DNA of 60,000 nt from Adiantum capillus-veneris (Eukaryota; Streptophyta; Polypodiopsida; Polypodiales; Pteridaceae): contig CM043962.1 in the NCBI GenBank assembly GCA_014529385.2, forward strand, positions 91,506,680 to 91,566,679, read 5' to 3'. Below, piece by piece: positions 12,089 through 23,484 of the stretch; the first letter of the stretch is position 1, and the number at the start of each line of letters is the position of its first letter. The position numbers and the translations under genes are program-made. Below the pieces are notes generated by a model. That model searched no databases, had not been told where the DNA came from, and saw only the letters and a program-made list of their open reading frames with translations.

Positions 12089-12439
12089 GGAAAATGCTGC
12101 ACCCGATGTGAAAACTTCCTGAAAAGAGGAGAAACGAAGCGGGAATAACACGTGCTATATAGCACAAATTGTAGAAGACTGTAAGGGACCTGTTATGCAA
12201 AAAATGGCACTGACAGAAATTCTGCACAAAATGACGAAATAGCGCGTGAAGGACTACTGCCTGTAGTGGAAACGGAGGCCGAAATGAGCCCAAATGAAAA
12301 TTCTGAGCAAACCAAGCTTTAAGAGTTCTCTTGAAGTATTTGTTGATCTGTTGACGATCGCCAAAGCTCATAGAAATTGGAGAAAGTGAGCAAGCGTGTG
12401 CTAGAGCTGTTGGCGACTAAGCTGGGGAGGACGCAACCT

Positions 12440-12675
12440 GCTCTGATACCAAGTGTTGGAATTAGGGTTGCACGAAAACACACATAGATTGGAGAAGAAG
12501 GAGGATCAAGGCAGACAACGGAGAGTGTATTACTTAGTATGCAATGGAAAAGATAAGATAGCCCTAGAGTGATGGGCGTATATATAATGCACGGGAGAAA
12601 AAACCTCCTTGTGAGGGAAAAAAATGTCCCAATGGTCCTAAGTGTGTTCACACACATCACTACCACATGTTATTG
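12440..12675 (-). repeat. Copia 1 5' LTR and primer-binding site
   Basis: The LTR starts TGTTGGAATT on the + strand at 12454 and matches the copia 2 LTRs to about 12672, where the last ~10 bp are degraded. The primer site 12440-12451 reads TGGTATCAGAGC in element sense, complementary to initiator tRNA-Met as is usual for plant copia elements. Confidence 0.88.
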
Positions 12676-12723
12676 GGTCTCTAGATGGCCTTACCGAAGA
12701 TGGCACCGTAGGTGAAGAAGTTG

Positions 12724-13488
12724 CTACGTCGTCTCAGAGTAGAGAGACATATTGAGCCAGGTCCTCCACCTTGAAATCAACATCTTTTTGTTGTAACCCG
12801 CCTTTGCGAATCTTGGTGAAGGGTAGTACACCGGGCACAAAGAACTTAAGCTGGGTCGAACAGTCCGACACAAATGGTGTTGAGGTTGAGGTGTATGTGA
12901 ACTCTTGTAGATCCTCGACACTTGCTGTTGGTGCAAGTGGCTCACTGGGCTTAGGTTTTGTAGAGACAGTGAAAGAGGGTGTATCCTCAGGCAAACATTG
13001 AATAGAGAACCCATAGCAGGGCATAGAAGCAGTAGCCTCCAACCACTACAAGAGGTCGTCGTAAGACTCGTCGGGTGGGGTAGGCTGCTCCAACTCGGGG
13101 TGGACGCTACTGACAACGAACTATGATGAACTACTGAATCCATACAACCTTCAAGGCGAATGGGTTTCCTTGGGACACCTGGATTATTGATCCACATAGG
13201 ATCATTGCCCTAGTCATGAAGTGCTTTAGTGTGCCGCAACCATGGTCTGCCAATAAGCAAAGGGAAGCCGCCCTCAACCTGTGGAAGTCGAACCACCACA
13301 AAATCCAGACTAACTGTAAAGTCCTGCACTTGCAATGGCACCTTGTCGACTATGCCTAGAGAATAAACATTTCTCTGGTCATCCAAAGTCACTGTGAATG
13401 GGGCGGGCCTAGTAGGTTGGAGACCTAATGCCAGCATAGTGAAATCAGGCATGAGATTGATACCATATCCCCCATCAACTATTGACAC
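12724..13488 (-). pseudogene. Gypsy B protease and linker
   Basis: The protease frame (13488-13210) runs GGYGINLMPDFTMLALGLQP through LDFVVVRLPQVEGGFPLLIG to RPWLRHTKALHD. It is a gypsy retropepsin of the IGRPWL type whose N-terminal active-site part is degraded. The linker (13197-12724) is proline/serine-rich and frame-shifted, and corresponds to the segment between protease and RT in the 1-2118 copy. Confidence 0.78.
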
Positions 13489-13576
13489 TTGAAAATTGTT
13501 GCCTCAAATAGACACAGTTAGATGGGGACTCTTGTAATCAGTGAGAGGGGTAGAGGGATATGAAATCATATAGGAC

Positions 13577-15520
13577 TCAAAGGGTTGCACCGGGAGGTGC
13601 CCGCCACAGGGCCCTACACTGGGGTACAGAGATTGAATGAGTGTAAGAGTGCCACTTCCAAATATTTGCATCCAGCTTTAGCATGTCGTAAAGGGAGACT
13701 TGTTGAAAGGTGTTCTTCAAGATGGTCTCTGCTATAGGCTTCACACTTTTGGGCAAAGCTGGCTCTAGGGCTTTGATCTGTTGCAAGTCAGCTATAGCTT
13801 CCAAGAAGGCCCCATCAATCTCAGATAGCATAGAGGTCAGTAAGATGGCACCAGGGGATGGTGTGTCAGGTGTCGCATTTAGACTATGTTGCTAAGGACG
13901 AATCGGAGAAGGTGGACTTTTAGGAAGACCGAGGCCTAGGGGCTGCTCGTTGTGCCCTAGTGAGGACACCAGTGGACGACTCTACTTACTGCGCCTTATC
14001 CTTAGGGGTAACCACATGTGTAGCAGGTGATGGTTGAGGAATGGTGCTTACCGCAATGAGGTTGATCTTCAAAAATGTAAAGTCTTGTTGGGTTGGACTA
14101 GGGTTTGAAGATGTGGAGGCCCGTTGCTTGGAACAATCTTTACTGTAATGATCTTTAGCCTCGGGGCAACGGCGGCAAGGCGGAGATCCCTCAGGGAGGG
14201 GACACTTATGCTGGTAATGTCCATAGTTTCCACACCTATAGCATAGAATGTGGCGATTGGATGGGCGAGGTGGTCTCTGCTCTTGCTGCATGGGGTTGGA
14301 AGCTGAGGTGTAGAAGCTCTGAGGACCTGAGGGGGCACTAGCATGATAAAAACTTGGAGATGGAAAGGTGGTTTGCATATCTTGCATAACTGGCATAGGC
14401 GGGGTTGTCAGCAAGGGTGGCATTTGGTTTGGTGGACCATATGAAGAAACCATATAGGACGCAGGAGCCAAGCCTTGTTGAAGCATCGGGGCGAGGCTCT
14501 GTTGTAATTTTCGTACTCCCTTTAGATAGTGACACTCCTTGTCATCATGGCCTCACGTCTCGTAGAAGTGACAGTAAGCTCGAAGTGGGCATTCCTACCG
14601 AAAGAACGACAGCAGCTACACCAAACCATAGCTTTAGTCTCTTGATGAGCTTTGAGCTCCTCCAGCTCGCGCTTGATACTGTCCAAATCTTCTTGATGTG
14701 GAAGCTTCTCCTACCGAAGGGAGAATGATCTCTCCTCTTGAAGAGCTCGTTGTAGTTTTAGGGCTTCTAGTTCCCTGCGTAAAGAAGTCAAAGGGTCAGA
14801 TGGATTTTCCAAGAGTAGAGAGGCCGACCCGACCTGAGGAGAGTCATTGAACAACCTTCTTGCCCCCTCTATTCGAGTAGCAGCAGCAACAAACTCCTCG
14901 AGAGTGGTAGCAGGTTGGAGACTCTCTGAGTTTTTGTTGAGAAGTCTTAGGAAGAGCCTTCTCTACCCATTTCTTGACCATAAATTTACCCGGGAAGCTT
15001 AGTGACTAGAGATTTTGTTCGGGTCACGTTCTCCAAAAGACTCATTTGGCTGGAGCATCAGGTTGGCCAACTCATCCAGAACCTTCTCTAGGAAGTCCCC
15101 TGGCTTGAAAGCTTCACAAAATTGTCGTCGTAATGTGGCCCTAGTCGTAAAGTGGTTCTCTACAAACTGATTGTACCATTTGTCTGCTAAGCCATTAAAG
15201 GTGGATGGAAAGAGTACTTAGTAGGCGTCCTCTGTTGAGGCCATGACCCCTACAGAGAGACCCCTGCAAAGGGATACAAATCTTCGAGCATGGTCGTCAG
15301 CATCCTTTGTGGAGAGACCTTTGAAAGTCTGAAACTTGATGTCCACCTTAGCTAGAACACTTGTGAGATCCTCCATGGATGTCTGTGCAAAACAAGCTCG
15401 TGGAGCTTGCTGTAACACAGGGGATGAGAACTTTATTGATGGGGGTGACTGGGAAGGTGTAGAACTGGTTGAGGGGGAAGGTAGGGGTAAGGGGGCTGGT
15501 GGAATTCTTCTTGGCACAAA
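13577..15520 (-). pseudogene. Gypsy B gag
   Basis: The N-terminal frame (15517-15218) includes VLAKVDIKFQTFKGLSTKDA and DDHARRFVSLCRG, the capsid start. The middle is frame-shifted. The C-terminal frame (14486-13986) has zinc knuckles CYRCGNYGHYQHKC and CRRCPEAKDHYSKDC. A further frame (13831-13577) holds DGAFLEAIADLQQIKALEPA and the region leading to the protease. Multiple frameshifts make it non-functional. Confidence 0.82.
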
Positions 15521-15659
15521 GGGTTGACGCTTCCTGTGGTAGTACTTCAGAGGACTTAGTAGTGGGCTTTTGTCGCTCTTTTGACTGCCTTGTATGTATC
15601 ACATAGTAACCAGAAGCCCACCCAAGCCTTGGGCACGAAGACCTATAACTTACTGGACA

Positions 15660-15908
15660 CTGGCCCAAACGCCACTAGACCAAGGCGAGTGATTGGACCA
15701 CTTGGCTAGACCTGGACGAGACTAGACAAGCAGGTCTAGACTAAGCAGAGCAAGGTGAAACTAGATTGGACCAAGCTGAAGCAGCCCAAACCAGTCGAAA
15801 CCAACAGACCAAGACAGAGAGATTGAACCCATTAGCTCCTCGACTAGACTTTCCACGGAGTGAGATTTCAGTTGAGGTCCCACCGGGCGTGCCAAAAATG
15901 AGAGCATA
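15660..15908 (-). other. Gypsy B primer-binding site and 5' UTR
   Basis: The primer site at 15877-15894 reads TGGCACGCCCGGTGGGAC in element sense, the form expected for the 3' end of a plant tRNA-Arg(UCU) including CCA. It lies 14 nt inside the LTR end, more than the usual 0-5 nt. The UTR (15660-15840) is made of short 'ctagacca/ggacca' repeats. Confidence 0.7.
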
Positions 15909-16470
15909 TGTGGCTGAGATAATGTGTCGTCTCTCTACAATGGGTGCAATGTGTGTGAGATCTCACTCCAACAAAATGAAAACACAGAAAACAATCAATA
16001 ACATAGCAACATTCAGCAACAAAACCTGAACAATATTAACATCGACCAACTCAAAGAAACCAATACAGACACTAGCGTGGCAGCACACTCAGCTCCAGAC
16101 CAGAACTCATGAACTCATGGGTACAATGGGGGTGTCGAGGCTCCACTGTGCAGGGATGGTGCCGACGTGCTGTGTATAACTTAAGATGATAGACTCTAGA
16201 CCACTGACCACACAATGTACATGATGATAATAATGTCCAACAACTGGAACCAACCACACATATGTATCTCCTAAAGAGCCACCCAGATATCCCAATCCAG
16301 CTAAGCCTACCTCCAAGATGAGGTGGTGATGATCTACCACGGTGTCCACTAGAGCACCATCCGTAACATGCCACGTGTCATTGCCCAAGTGAGAGTCCAT
16401 CCAGTGTGAACTCAAGCCCAACTACAACTAACAGTCTGTCTTGCGCCAGTGACACTGTAGCCCTGCTACA
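15909..16470 (-). repeat. Gypsy B 5' LTR (562 bp)
   Basis: The + strand starts TGTGGCTGAG and ends GACACTGTAGCCCTGCTACA, the inverse of the family start TGTAGCAGGGCTACAGTGTC. The internal region lies on its left, so it is a 5' LTR of a minus-strand element. Confidence 0.85.
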
Positions 16471-16562
16471 GAGACACATCTGCAAAGCTCACCATCTGGA
16501 CCACAATTACTGTTGTCTGCCTATCAAGATGAATGGTCTAGACTTCTTGAGTAGCTCCCAAG
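16471..16562. other. 92-bp spacer between two gypsy LTRs
   Basis: Unassigned sequence between the gypsy B 5' LTR and the G3 3' LTR. The immediate flanks (gagac and ccaag) do not form a duplication. Confidence 0.5.
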
Positions 16563-17107
16563 TGTAGCGGGGAAAGCGTGTCGTGCTCTCTATAGTGGGT
16601 GCTCCTCAATGCAGTATGCAAGAAACCTCACTCCCACAGAAAGAAAACATCACAAAAATGGAACAACAACTCAAAGAATAACAATAGACTCAGAACTCAA
16701 TGGAACTCGACAAACTCATAGAACCATACAGACTCTGGCTGGCGGCACACTCAGCTCCAAGCCCTGGACTCTAGGGTACAATCGGGGTGTCGAGGCTCCA
16801 ATGTGCAGGGACGGTGAAAATGTGCGGCGCATGAACAGAAGACTTAAGACTCCAGACGCTCTACCATGTAGGTCGATGATGACAATGATATCTCCAACCA
16901 CTGGAACCAACGGCTAGCAGATATCCCAATCCAGCTAAGCCTATCTCCAAACTAAGGTGGTGGTGATCTGGCCACGGTGTCCACTAGACCACCATCCTTA
17001 TCACTTGCCACGTGTCACTGTCCAAGAGAGAGTCCGTCCAGTGTGAACTCTTGACCAATTTTAACTAACTACCCTACCTATGCCAATGACACTATAGCCC
17101 TGCTACA
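16563..17107 (-). repeat. G3 3' LTR (545 bp)
   Basis: The + strand starts TGTAGCGGGG and ends CCCTGCTACA. The internal side (17108 onward) starts AGTTGCCCGCCACAAG, the inverse of the family polypurine region GTGGCGGGCAAC, so this is the 3' LTR of a minus-strand element extending to the right. Confidence 0.8.
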
Positions 17108-17675
17108 AGTTGCCCGCCACAAGACCATTCACCCTCTCGATGAGAGGAAACACCGAGAAAACTACAATGTGGAGGAAGGTACTTGAGAGAGCGGGGAATA
17201 CAGTGTCATCATCAAAAAGCAGAAGAGGGTAGGATAGAGTGAGAAGATAGTAGGTAGCAATGTTCAAGAGAAGTGTGCTTCAGCTTAGCCTTGAGCCGGG
17301 GGGTTTTCTCGGCTTAGCGTTGATCTAGGGGAAAAATTAAAACCACCAGTTGAGAGGAGGAGAAGAGGGAGAGAAATCAATGCTGAACATTTAACTGCAA
17401 GTTAGAGGGTAGGATCTGAGAATTGCAAGCTGAGATTACAGCTTCAATTGAGCAAGTGTCACAGATGGCCGAAGGTATAAGGAGCCTGGAAATTGAATTG
17501 TCACAGAGCAAGGTTTTGAAGTCGGGCCACATTCATCAGTGCGTGTGAATGCCAAACAAAAAAGTTCCTATGCGTTTCAGAAATGACCAATCTTGCTTTC
17601 AACTGGCCCAAGACTTGTTGCAACTTGTAGCCTAGCCACAATTGTTAGCTGATGTTCACCAGCAAAAGAGGTAAC
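17108..17675 (-). other. G3 3' untranslated region with polypurine region
   Basis: The polypurine region abuts the LTR (17108-17121). The remainder has no reading frame of note. The hairpin-like 'accctctcgatgagagg' segment near 17132 corresponds to 'caccgtcccggtgagagg' beside the LTRs at 53-55 kb. Confidence 0.6.
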
Positions 17676-17800
17676 AAGGGATAGAGGGGGGATGGGCAGG
17701 GCGAGGGACGAGAGGCTAAGGGGTGGTTAGGGCCGAGATGGAGAGGGGGTGGGTAGGTGCGAGGGGAAGGGGGCTAGGAGGTAGGTAGGGGCGAGAGTGG
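17676..17800. repeat. G-rich minisatellite, left part (split by copia 2)
   Basis: Irregular tandem units around 'gggtgggtaggggcgag' with variable G/A spacers. The array continues at 22875 on the other side of copia 2. See 22875-23240 and the C-rich counterpart at 52654-53120. Confidence 0.85.
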
Positions 17801-18029
17801 TGTTGGAATTAGGAGTGCAGGAAAACACACACAGCTTGGAGAAGACGAAGGAAACTCAAGGCACACAACACAGAGTATATTACTTGGTGTGCAATGGAAA
17901 GATAGATAGCCCTAGAATGAATGGGTGTATAAACAATGCACGGGGGAAAAAACCTCCTAGAGAGGGAAAAAATGCCCCAACGGTCCTAAGTGTGTTCACA
18001 CAAATTACTACCACATGTATATGGTAACA
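17801..18029 (-). repeat. Copia 2 3' LTR
   Basis: 229 bp; + strand TGTTGGAATT...ATGGTAACA. In element sense it is preceded by a polypurine tract (18031-18042, CCAGGGGGGAT). The same LTR family occurs at 12454-12675, 22646-22874 and 32440-32669. Confidence 0.93.
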
Positions 18030-18042
18030 AATCCCCCCTGGA

Positions 18043-18626
18043 GTGATGCGGTGAACGAGAGCTGGCACATGAGTAAAGGGAAGTGCCATGTCCTGAGGAC
18101 ATGATCAGTCCACAAAGGGGAGTAAGCCCAAAGCTTTGCAGAAAGCTTCAAACTTCTAAAGAGACAATGCCTTTGTGCAAGGTTGTCTTGTGTTGGCACA
18201 TAAGCCAAGTTGATCTCTCTTGCTGAGAGCCTCTCCCTGACATAGTGGTAATGCACCTCAATGTGCTTTGTGCGAGCATGAAAAACTGGGTTCCTCGCAA
18301 CTGCCAATGCGCTTTGACTGTCAATTTAGATAGTGTTGGCAGTGTCCTATCCAGCACCCAAATCAGCCATAAGGCATCTGAGCCATACACACTCCACCAT
18401 AGCTCTGAAGACTGCCCTGTATTCAGCCTCACAACTAGAAATGGCCACAATAGGTTTCTTCATGCTCAACTATGATATACATGACTGCCAAGCATGAAAC
18501 AAAAACCACTTGTGGGCACTCGCGTGTCAAAATAACTAGCCCAATCTGAGTCCGAAAAAGCATGTAAGTCTGGCGGCAATGATCCCCGCTTTGGATTAAA
18601 CAAGCCAAGATGTAAAATGCCACTCA
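18043..18626 (-). pseudogene. Copia 2 RNase H
   Basis: The C-terminal frame (18307-18100) contains ARNPVFHARTKHIEVHYHYV, RERLSAREINLAYV and PTQDNLA, the highly conserved copia RNase H end (TKHIEV...HYHYVRE...PTXDNLAD). The preceding part, including LGSHVYHS, lies in other frames. Confidence 0.87.
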
Positions 18627-19873
18627 AGTAGCGGAAAATCCTCTTGACAGCCTGCCAATGCTTAGACCTTGGGGTATGCATAAATCTGTTGACCTGTGAG
18701 ACTGCAAACTGAATATCCGGCCTCGTGTTGCATACCTAAATGAGGCAGCCAACAGCAATATGGTAAAGAGTGACATAGGTTTGCAATCCTCAAGTCCAAA
18801 CTTACATAGCAATGTCCCTATGTAACTTTTCTGACACAAGGCAACATACCCATCACACTGCTTAAATTGTATGCCCAAGTAATGATGCAACAGCCCCAAA
18901 TCTTTCATCTTGAAAGTAGCATTCAATCCATCCTTAAATTCAGCAATATGTGCCTCATTGTTACCATTGATCAGCAAATCATCCACATAAAGAACAACAA
19001 TGAGAAGTACATCGCTCTCACACTTGACATACAATGTGCTTTCTGTTGGACTGTTACGAAAGCCTCGTTTGACCAAATGAGTGTCAGCTTTCTCATACCA
19101 AGCACGAGGAGATTGCTTCAACCCATACAAAGCCTTCTTACATCTGGACACTTTGTCCACTTGTCCTTTCTTGACAAACCCGCGAGGCTGTGTTACATAC
19201 ACTTCCTCAAATATGTAACCATTCAAGAAAGCAATAACAATGTCTGACTGATGTACATCCCAACCAACATGAGCTGCCAATGCACATAGAAAACGAAAAG
19301 TAGTCATACGACAAGTGGGAGCAAAAGTTTCTTCATAATCTATGTCTTTTTGTTGCACATAGCCTTTTGCAACAAGTCGAGCCTTATGGCGATCAACCTC
19401 TCCATCCGGCTTGCGTTTCAACTTGTAAACCCACTTTGTAGCAATGGCCTTTTTGCCAGGAGGCAAATCACATAAGTCCATGTGTCATTTTCTATAAGTG
19501 AATCATATTTTGATTGCATGGAAGCCATCCAATTTTCTGAATTTTGTGCTTCATCAAAAGACAGAGGTTCCTCAACATCATGTAAGCTAGACACAGCCAA
19601 AGCATAACAATCTGATGCATAAGAGGCATGGAGAGAACATGAACGAGTACGACTAGACAAAGGTGCATCCAATTTACTGTCACACAAAGTATGCACCAGC
19701 CGTTTTGGCATACCTCTAGCCTGCTCATTTTCAGCCCTTGCCTCATCAAGTACATCATGTACATCTGCATCAGTAATAGGCTGACCTGTAACATTTTCAG
19801 AAACCCCCATAGGCTGTACATTTGGCTCATTGGAATTTACGTTTGTACTTCCACCACTGAAAAGAGGCAACAA
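18624..19873 (-). pseudogene. Copia 2 reverse transcriptase
   Basis: The 285-codon frame 19481-18624 has GKKAIATKWVYKLKRKPDGE, YEETFAPTCRMTTFRFLCAL, QSDIVIAFLNGYIFEEVYVT, ALYGLKQSPRAWYEKAD and the catalytic YVDDLL. It is out of frame at its C-terminus because of a 61-bp deletion (near 18777) relative to copia 1. The N-terminal connection (19873-19418) has ENWMASMQSKYDSLIENDTW and is frame-shifted at about 19470. Confidence 0.9.
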
Positions 19874-19885
19874 ATTGTCATGAGC

Positions 19886-20730
19886 TTACATTACTGTCTC
19901 TAGTAATGACAGCAAAGTCTGAACAGAATCTTCCACAAACACAACATCACGTGAGACTAAAATACGCTTTGTTTGCGGATGGTACAACCTGTAACCTTTT
20001 CTTTCAGCACTGTAACCAACAAAAATACATTTGACAGCCTTATCATCCAATTTTTTGCGTTGCGCTTGTGGCACTAAACCATAAGCCAAACAGCCAAAAA
20101 CACGCATGTGCTCAATAAATGGCTCTCTATCATGCCATGCTTCATATGGAGTCATAGACTGAAACGCTTTCGTAGGACACCTGTTGAGTACATAAGTGGC
20201 ACACATGACAGCCTCGAGCCAAAACGAATGTGGTAAAGCTTGACTCTTCACCATACATCTTGCCATTTCCATAAGAGACCTGTTTTATCTCTCAGTAACA
20301 CCATTTTGTTGAGGCGTATACAGCACTGTACATTGGTGTTTTATCCCATGACTAGCCAAAAATGCATTAAATTCATGAGACATATACTCCCTCCCTCAAT
20401 CGGAACGGAGGGTATCCATGGTACATTTTGAGACATTTTCAGCCATAGCAAGCAATTGCTTGAAGCACATGAACTCTTCAGAATTAGCTTTTAACGGATA
20501 TACCCATGCATGCCTGGAGTAGTCATCAATGAAAGTCACGATGTACAAGTAATTTTCCAAGGACTGAGTTTGCATAGGCCCACAAACACCACTATGCACA
20601 AGTTGCAATCATCATGTAGCACGAACTTCCCATGCTTTGGAAACTTAGCACGCTCCATTTTACCCAAAATACAATCTTCGCAAACATGTTTGACAAGTGC
20701 TTCAAGAGACGGTAAAGAAGCAACCATATC
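19886..20730 (-). pseudogene. Copia 2 integrase
   Basis: Zinc domain end HVCEDCILGKMERAKFPKHG (about 20690-20630). Core start LVHSGVCGPMQTQSLENYLY followed by TFIDDYSRHAWVYPLKANSE (20608-20396). Core end and C-terminal domain (20272-19886) include QALPHSFWLEAVMCATYVLN, GCLAYGLVPQ and GYSAERKGYRLYHPQTKRIL. The canonical first Asp context is altered to HSG. Frames change near 20390 and 20275. Confidence 0.87.
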
Positions 20731-20736
20731 AAATTT

Positions 20737-22283
20737 CTACAAATGTAACAAACTGGCAAAATTCAGATACCCAAAACGTGCATGCCACAGTTTTGCATCT
20801 GAAACAGCCCTTAAATCTGCAACTGCATTTGCAAAATTTTGTCCATACTTATCATACAAAGTGAGCTTATACAGCCCACGGCACAAAAGGCCAGATACAA
20901 CAATTTCATCACCAAAACTGAGATCATAAATTGTACATCTGTCATCCACACATTTGACTACAAGTCCAAGTCTAGCAAGTGCAGATACAGACAAAATTCT
21001 TCTTGATCCCAGGTACATAAAGTGCATCAACAAGTGTGAAGGAACTGCCATTTGAAGCAGTAAGCACAATCTTTCCAACTCCATGAACCGGATAAGAGGC
21101 GTTGTTGGCACAAGTGATTGAATTCCCATGAGGGACAGACTCGAGAGAGGTGAACAATTCACGATGTGAGGTAATTTCCTTATAGCACCATTGTTAAAAT
21201 ACCACACACGTGAATCTGCAGCAACTGACATGCATGCATCATGGACAGCAGGATTGTAAGTGCACTCTGCACTAAAAGCCCATTCTGCATCAACATCAGT
21301 ACCATAGTCTCCTTTCGCAGAAAACTCAACAATAGCTGCATTTGTAGTGGAACCAACATTTGAAGTGGAACCACTCTCTTTCTTCTTAGCCTCTTTGGCC
21401 TTCAACTTAGGACTCTGCTTGATCAAGTGATCATTAGCTTTACAATAATAGCAACGCATCTTCTTTTTGCCCTTATCACCACAATTTCCAGAATTGCTTC
21501 CAGCAAAAGCATAAGGAACAGGTGATTTTCCACTCGCAGAACAATTATAAGAAGTGGATGCATTGTTGTTACCACCCTTTCTTTGAGCAGCAATAAAAGC
21601 AAGTACAACTGCACGTTGTCTGGGCCTGTTTTTTCTGGAAAGTGACTCTTACAATAGCAATGTGCACAATGCATCAAACTTCACAACTTCAGGATTTCCT
21701 TGGGTTGTAAGTCTCCAAGTACTAGCAAAAGTCGAGTAAGAGTTTGGCAAGGCATCAAGAACAGTCTACACAAGGGAACTACTGTCTGAAATGACTTCAC
21801 CTGCAGAAATAAGTTAATCATTGATATTCTTTACACCAGCAAGGAAAGTGTCCATATCATCTTCCTCATGCATAATCTTCGATTCCAGCTCTTTACGCAG
21901 CAAAGCAATTTTAGCCTCATTGCGGCTTGCATAAAGACCGGCCAGAATATCCCAAGCCTGTTTTGCAAATTTTGTTGAACGAATGTGAGGAGTAATGGTG
22001 CGCTTCACAGACAACACAATCAATGCATAAGCCTGCACATCCTTTACATTCTAACGAGCTTGTTCTCCTCTCGGCAAAACAACTCTAACAGCAGCAGCAA
22101 TCCTTGCAGCAAGAACTGCAACATCCTCAGAACCAGGACGTACATCAATGCCCTGCACAATATTCCAGACACCCTTTGACACAAGAACATGCTGCATCAT
22201 TAAGCCCACTTAGGGTAATTGTCCCCATCCAATCTGTCCTCAGCAGCAAACATCTTGAACACATTTGTGTTGTTGTCAGCCAT
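20737..22283 (-). pseudogene. Copia 2 gag and protease
   Basis: Start at the ATG 22283-22281 (MADNNTNVFKMFAAEDRLDG). A one-base loss after DNYPKWA creates an early stop. Later pieces: 22038-21814 with KFAKQAWDILAGLYASRNEA, and 21459-20737 with the zinc knuckle CYYCKANDHLIKQSPK. The protease active site is degraded (WYFNNGAIRK where copia 1 has WYFDSGDTKH). The pre-integrase region has LSVSALARLGLVVK and KLWHARFGYLNFASL. Confidence 0.85.
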
Positions 22284-22631
22284 GGTAAATGTTGCACCTG
22301 ATGAGAAAACTGCCCGAAAAGAGGATAAACGAAGCGGGAACAACACGTGCTATATAGCACAGACCGTCGAAGACTATAAGGGACTTGTTATGCAGAAAAC
22401 GGCACTAACAGAAATTCTGCTCAAAATGACGAAATAGCCTATGCAGTATTGCCTGTGGTGGAAACGGAGGCCGAAATGATCCCGAATCAAAAATCTGAGC
22501 TGACTAAGCTCTACGAGCTTGCCCGAAATTTTTGTCGACCTACCATCGCTCGCCAAAGCTCACTGAAATCGGAGAAAGTGAGCAGGCGTGTGTTGGAGCT
22601 GCTGGCGACTAAGCCCGAGAGGACGCAACCT

Positions 22632-22874
22632 ACTTTGATACCAATTGTTGGAAGTAGGGTTGCAAGAAAACACACACAGCTTAGAGAAGACGAAGGAAGC
22701 TCAAGGGGCACAACAGAGAGTGTATTACTTAGTGTGCAATGGAAAGATAGATAGCCCTAGAATGAATGGGCATATATACAATGCACAGGGAAAAAAACCT
22801 CCTAGAGAGGGAAAAAATGCCCCGGCGGTCCTAAGTGTGTTCACACACATCACTACCACATGTATATGGTAACA
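22632..22874 (-). repeat. Copia 2 5' LTR and primer-binding site
   Basis: LTR 22646-22874 (229 bp), primer site 22632-22643 reading TGGTATCAAAGT in element sense, two bases from the LTR. It is the initiator tRNA-Met site with two changes. Confidence 0.92.
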
Positions 22875-23240
22875 AGTGGATGAGGGGGGTGGGTAGGGGC
22901 GAGGTGGAGAAAAGGGGAAGGGTAGGGGCGAGAGTGTGTGAGGGGGGCGAGAGGGGAATGGGGGTGGGTAGGGGCGAGGGTAGAGGGGAGGGATGGTGAG
23001 GGACGAGGGGAAAAGGGGGTGGGTAGGGGCGAGGAGAGAGGTTGGTGAGGGGTGAGAGGGGAGGGTCGGGGCGAGGAGAGATGGTGAGGGGGAAGAGGGG
23101 TGGGTAGGGGCGAAGGGAGGGAGTGGGTAGAGGTGAGAGGGGGACGGTAGGGTGAGGTGAGGAGGGTGGCAAGGGGCGAGAGGGGAAGGGTGGTGGGTAG
23201 GGGCGAGGAGGGGGAGAGGGGGTGGGTAGGGGAGAGCATT
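22875..23240. repeat. G-rich minisatellite, right part
   Basis: About eight irregular units built on 'ggtgggtaggggcgag', each followed by a purine-rich spacer of variable length. The + strand is almost free of C outside 'gcgag'. In the sense of the G3 element the strand is C-rich, the same sense as at 52654-53120. Long frames across it encode only low-complexity Pro/Ser/His sequence and are not genes. Confidence 0.9.
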
Positions 23241-23484
23241 TGGTGGAGGAAGCTTAAGCTGACCTATTCCAAGTTTTTTTTCAAACATGCTCTCTGTCGA
23301 ATGCCAATTCAAGGTAGGAGGATCAGATATCCATACAGTCACTGGTCTTCCCAGACGTTTTACAAACCAATCTCTTTCAAAACCATTAGTTCTTGCTTTT
23401 GTAACTTTGAAAAGGGGCTAATCTTATCTATTGTGACATATAGCACAACAAATATGATTCTCTGCTCTGCATCTGGTCTAACAG
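23241..23484 (-). other. G3 internal sequence without recognised domain
   Basis: 244 bp between the minisatellite and the gypsy linker fragment. No gene or repeat recognised. Confidence 0.4.

Larger units (their letters stand above)
7241..12675 (-). mobile_element. Copia 1: Ty1/copia element, truncated at its 3' end
   Basis: Colinear with the complete copia 2 (17801-22874). Minus-strand order is 5' LTR (12675-12454), Met-tRNA primer site, gag, protease, integrase, RT and the beginning of RNase H. At 7241 it is cut by the gypsy A 5' LTR. A foreign 1,067-bp segment sits inside the integrase (9571-10637). The outer ~10 bp of the LTR at 12675 are degraded against gypsy B sequence, so a target duplication cannot be read. 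Confidence 0.88.
12676..16470 (-). mobile_element. Gypsy B: 5' half of a Ty3/gypsy family-1 element
   Basis: Minus-direction order: 5' LTR (16470-15909), primer site, 5' UTR, gag (about 15520-13850), protease (13488-13210), and proline-rich linker (13190-12680). It ends at 12676 against the copia 1 LTR, with no RT or integrase. It is the best reference for family-1 gag-protease order in the window. Confidence 0.85.
17801..22874 (-). mobile_element. Copia 2: complete Ty1/copia retrotransposon (5,074 bp)
   Basis: Two 229-bp LTRs (22646-22874 as 5', 17801-18029 as 3') in minus orientation. A perfect 5-bp target duplication AGTGG flanks it (17796-17800 and 22875-22879). Primer site and polypurine tract are in place. 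The LTRs differ at roughly 20 positions by eye (about 91% identity), so this is not a recent insertion. gag, protease, integrase, RT and RNase H follow copia order but have stops and frameshifts. It inserted into the G-rich minisatellite. Confidence 0.95.

Noticed and set aside
16470-16563. Gypsy B and G3 LTRs as the two ends of one element
   Set aside because: Their internal regions point away from each other, only 92 bp lies between, and there is no matching flank duplication.
22725-23342. Long minus-strand reading frames rich in Pro, Ser and His
   Set aside because: They exist only because the G-rich minisatellite has few stop codons; composition follows the repeat unit, and the array is present in another element in the other orientation.
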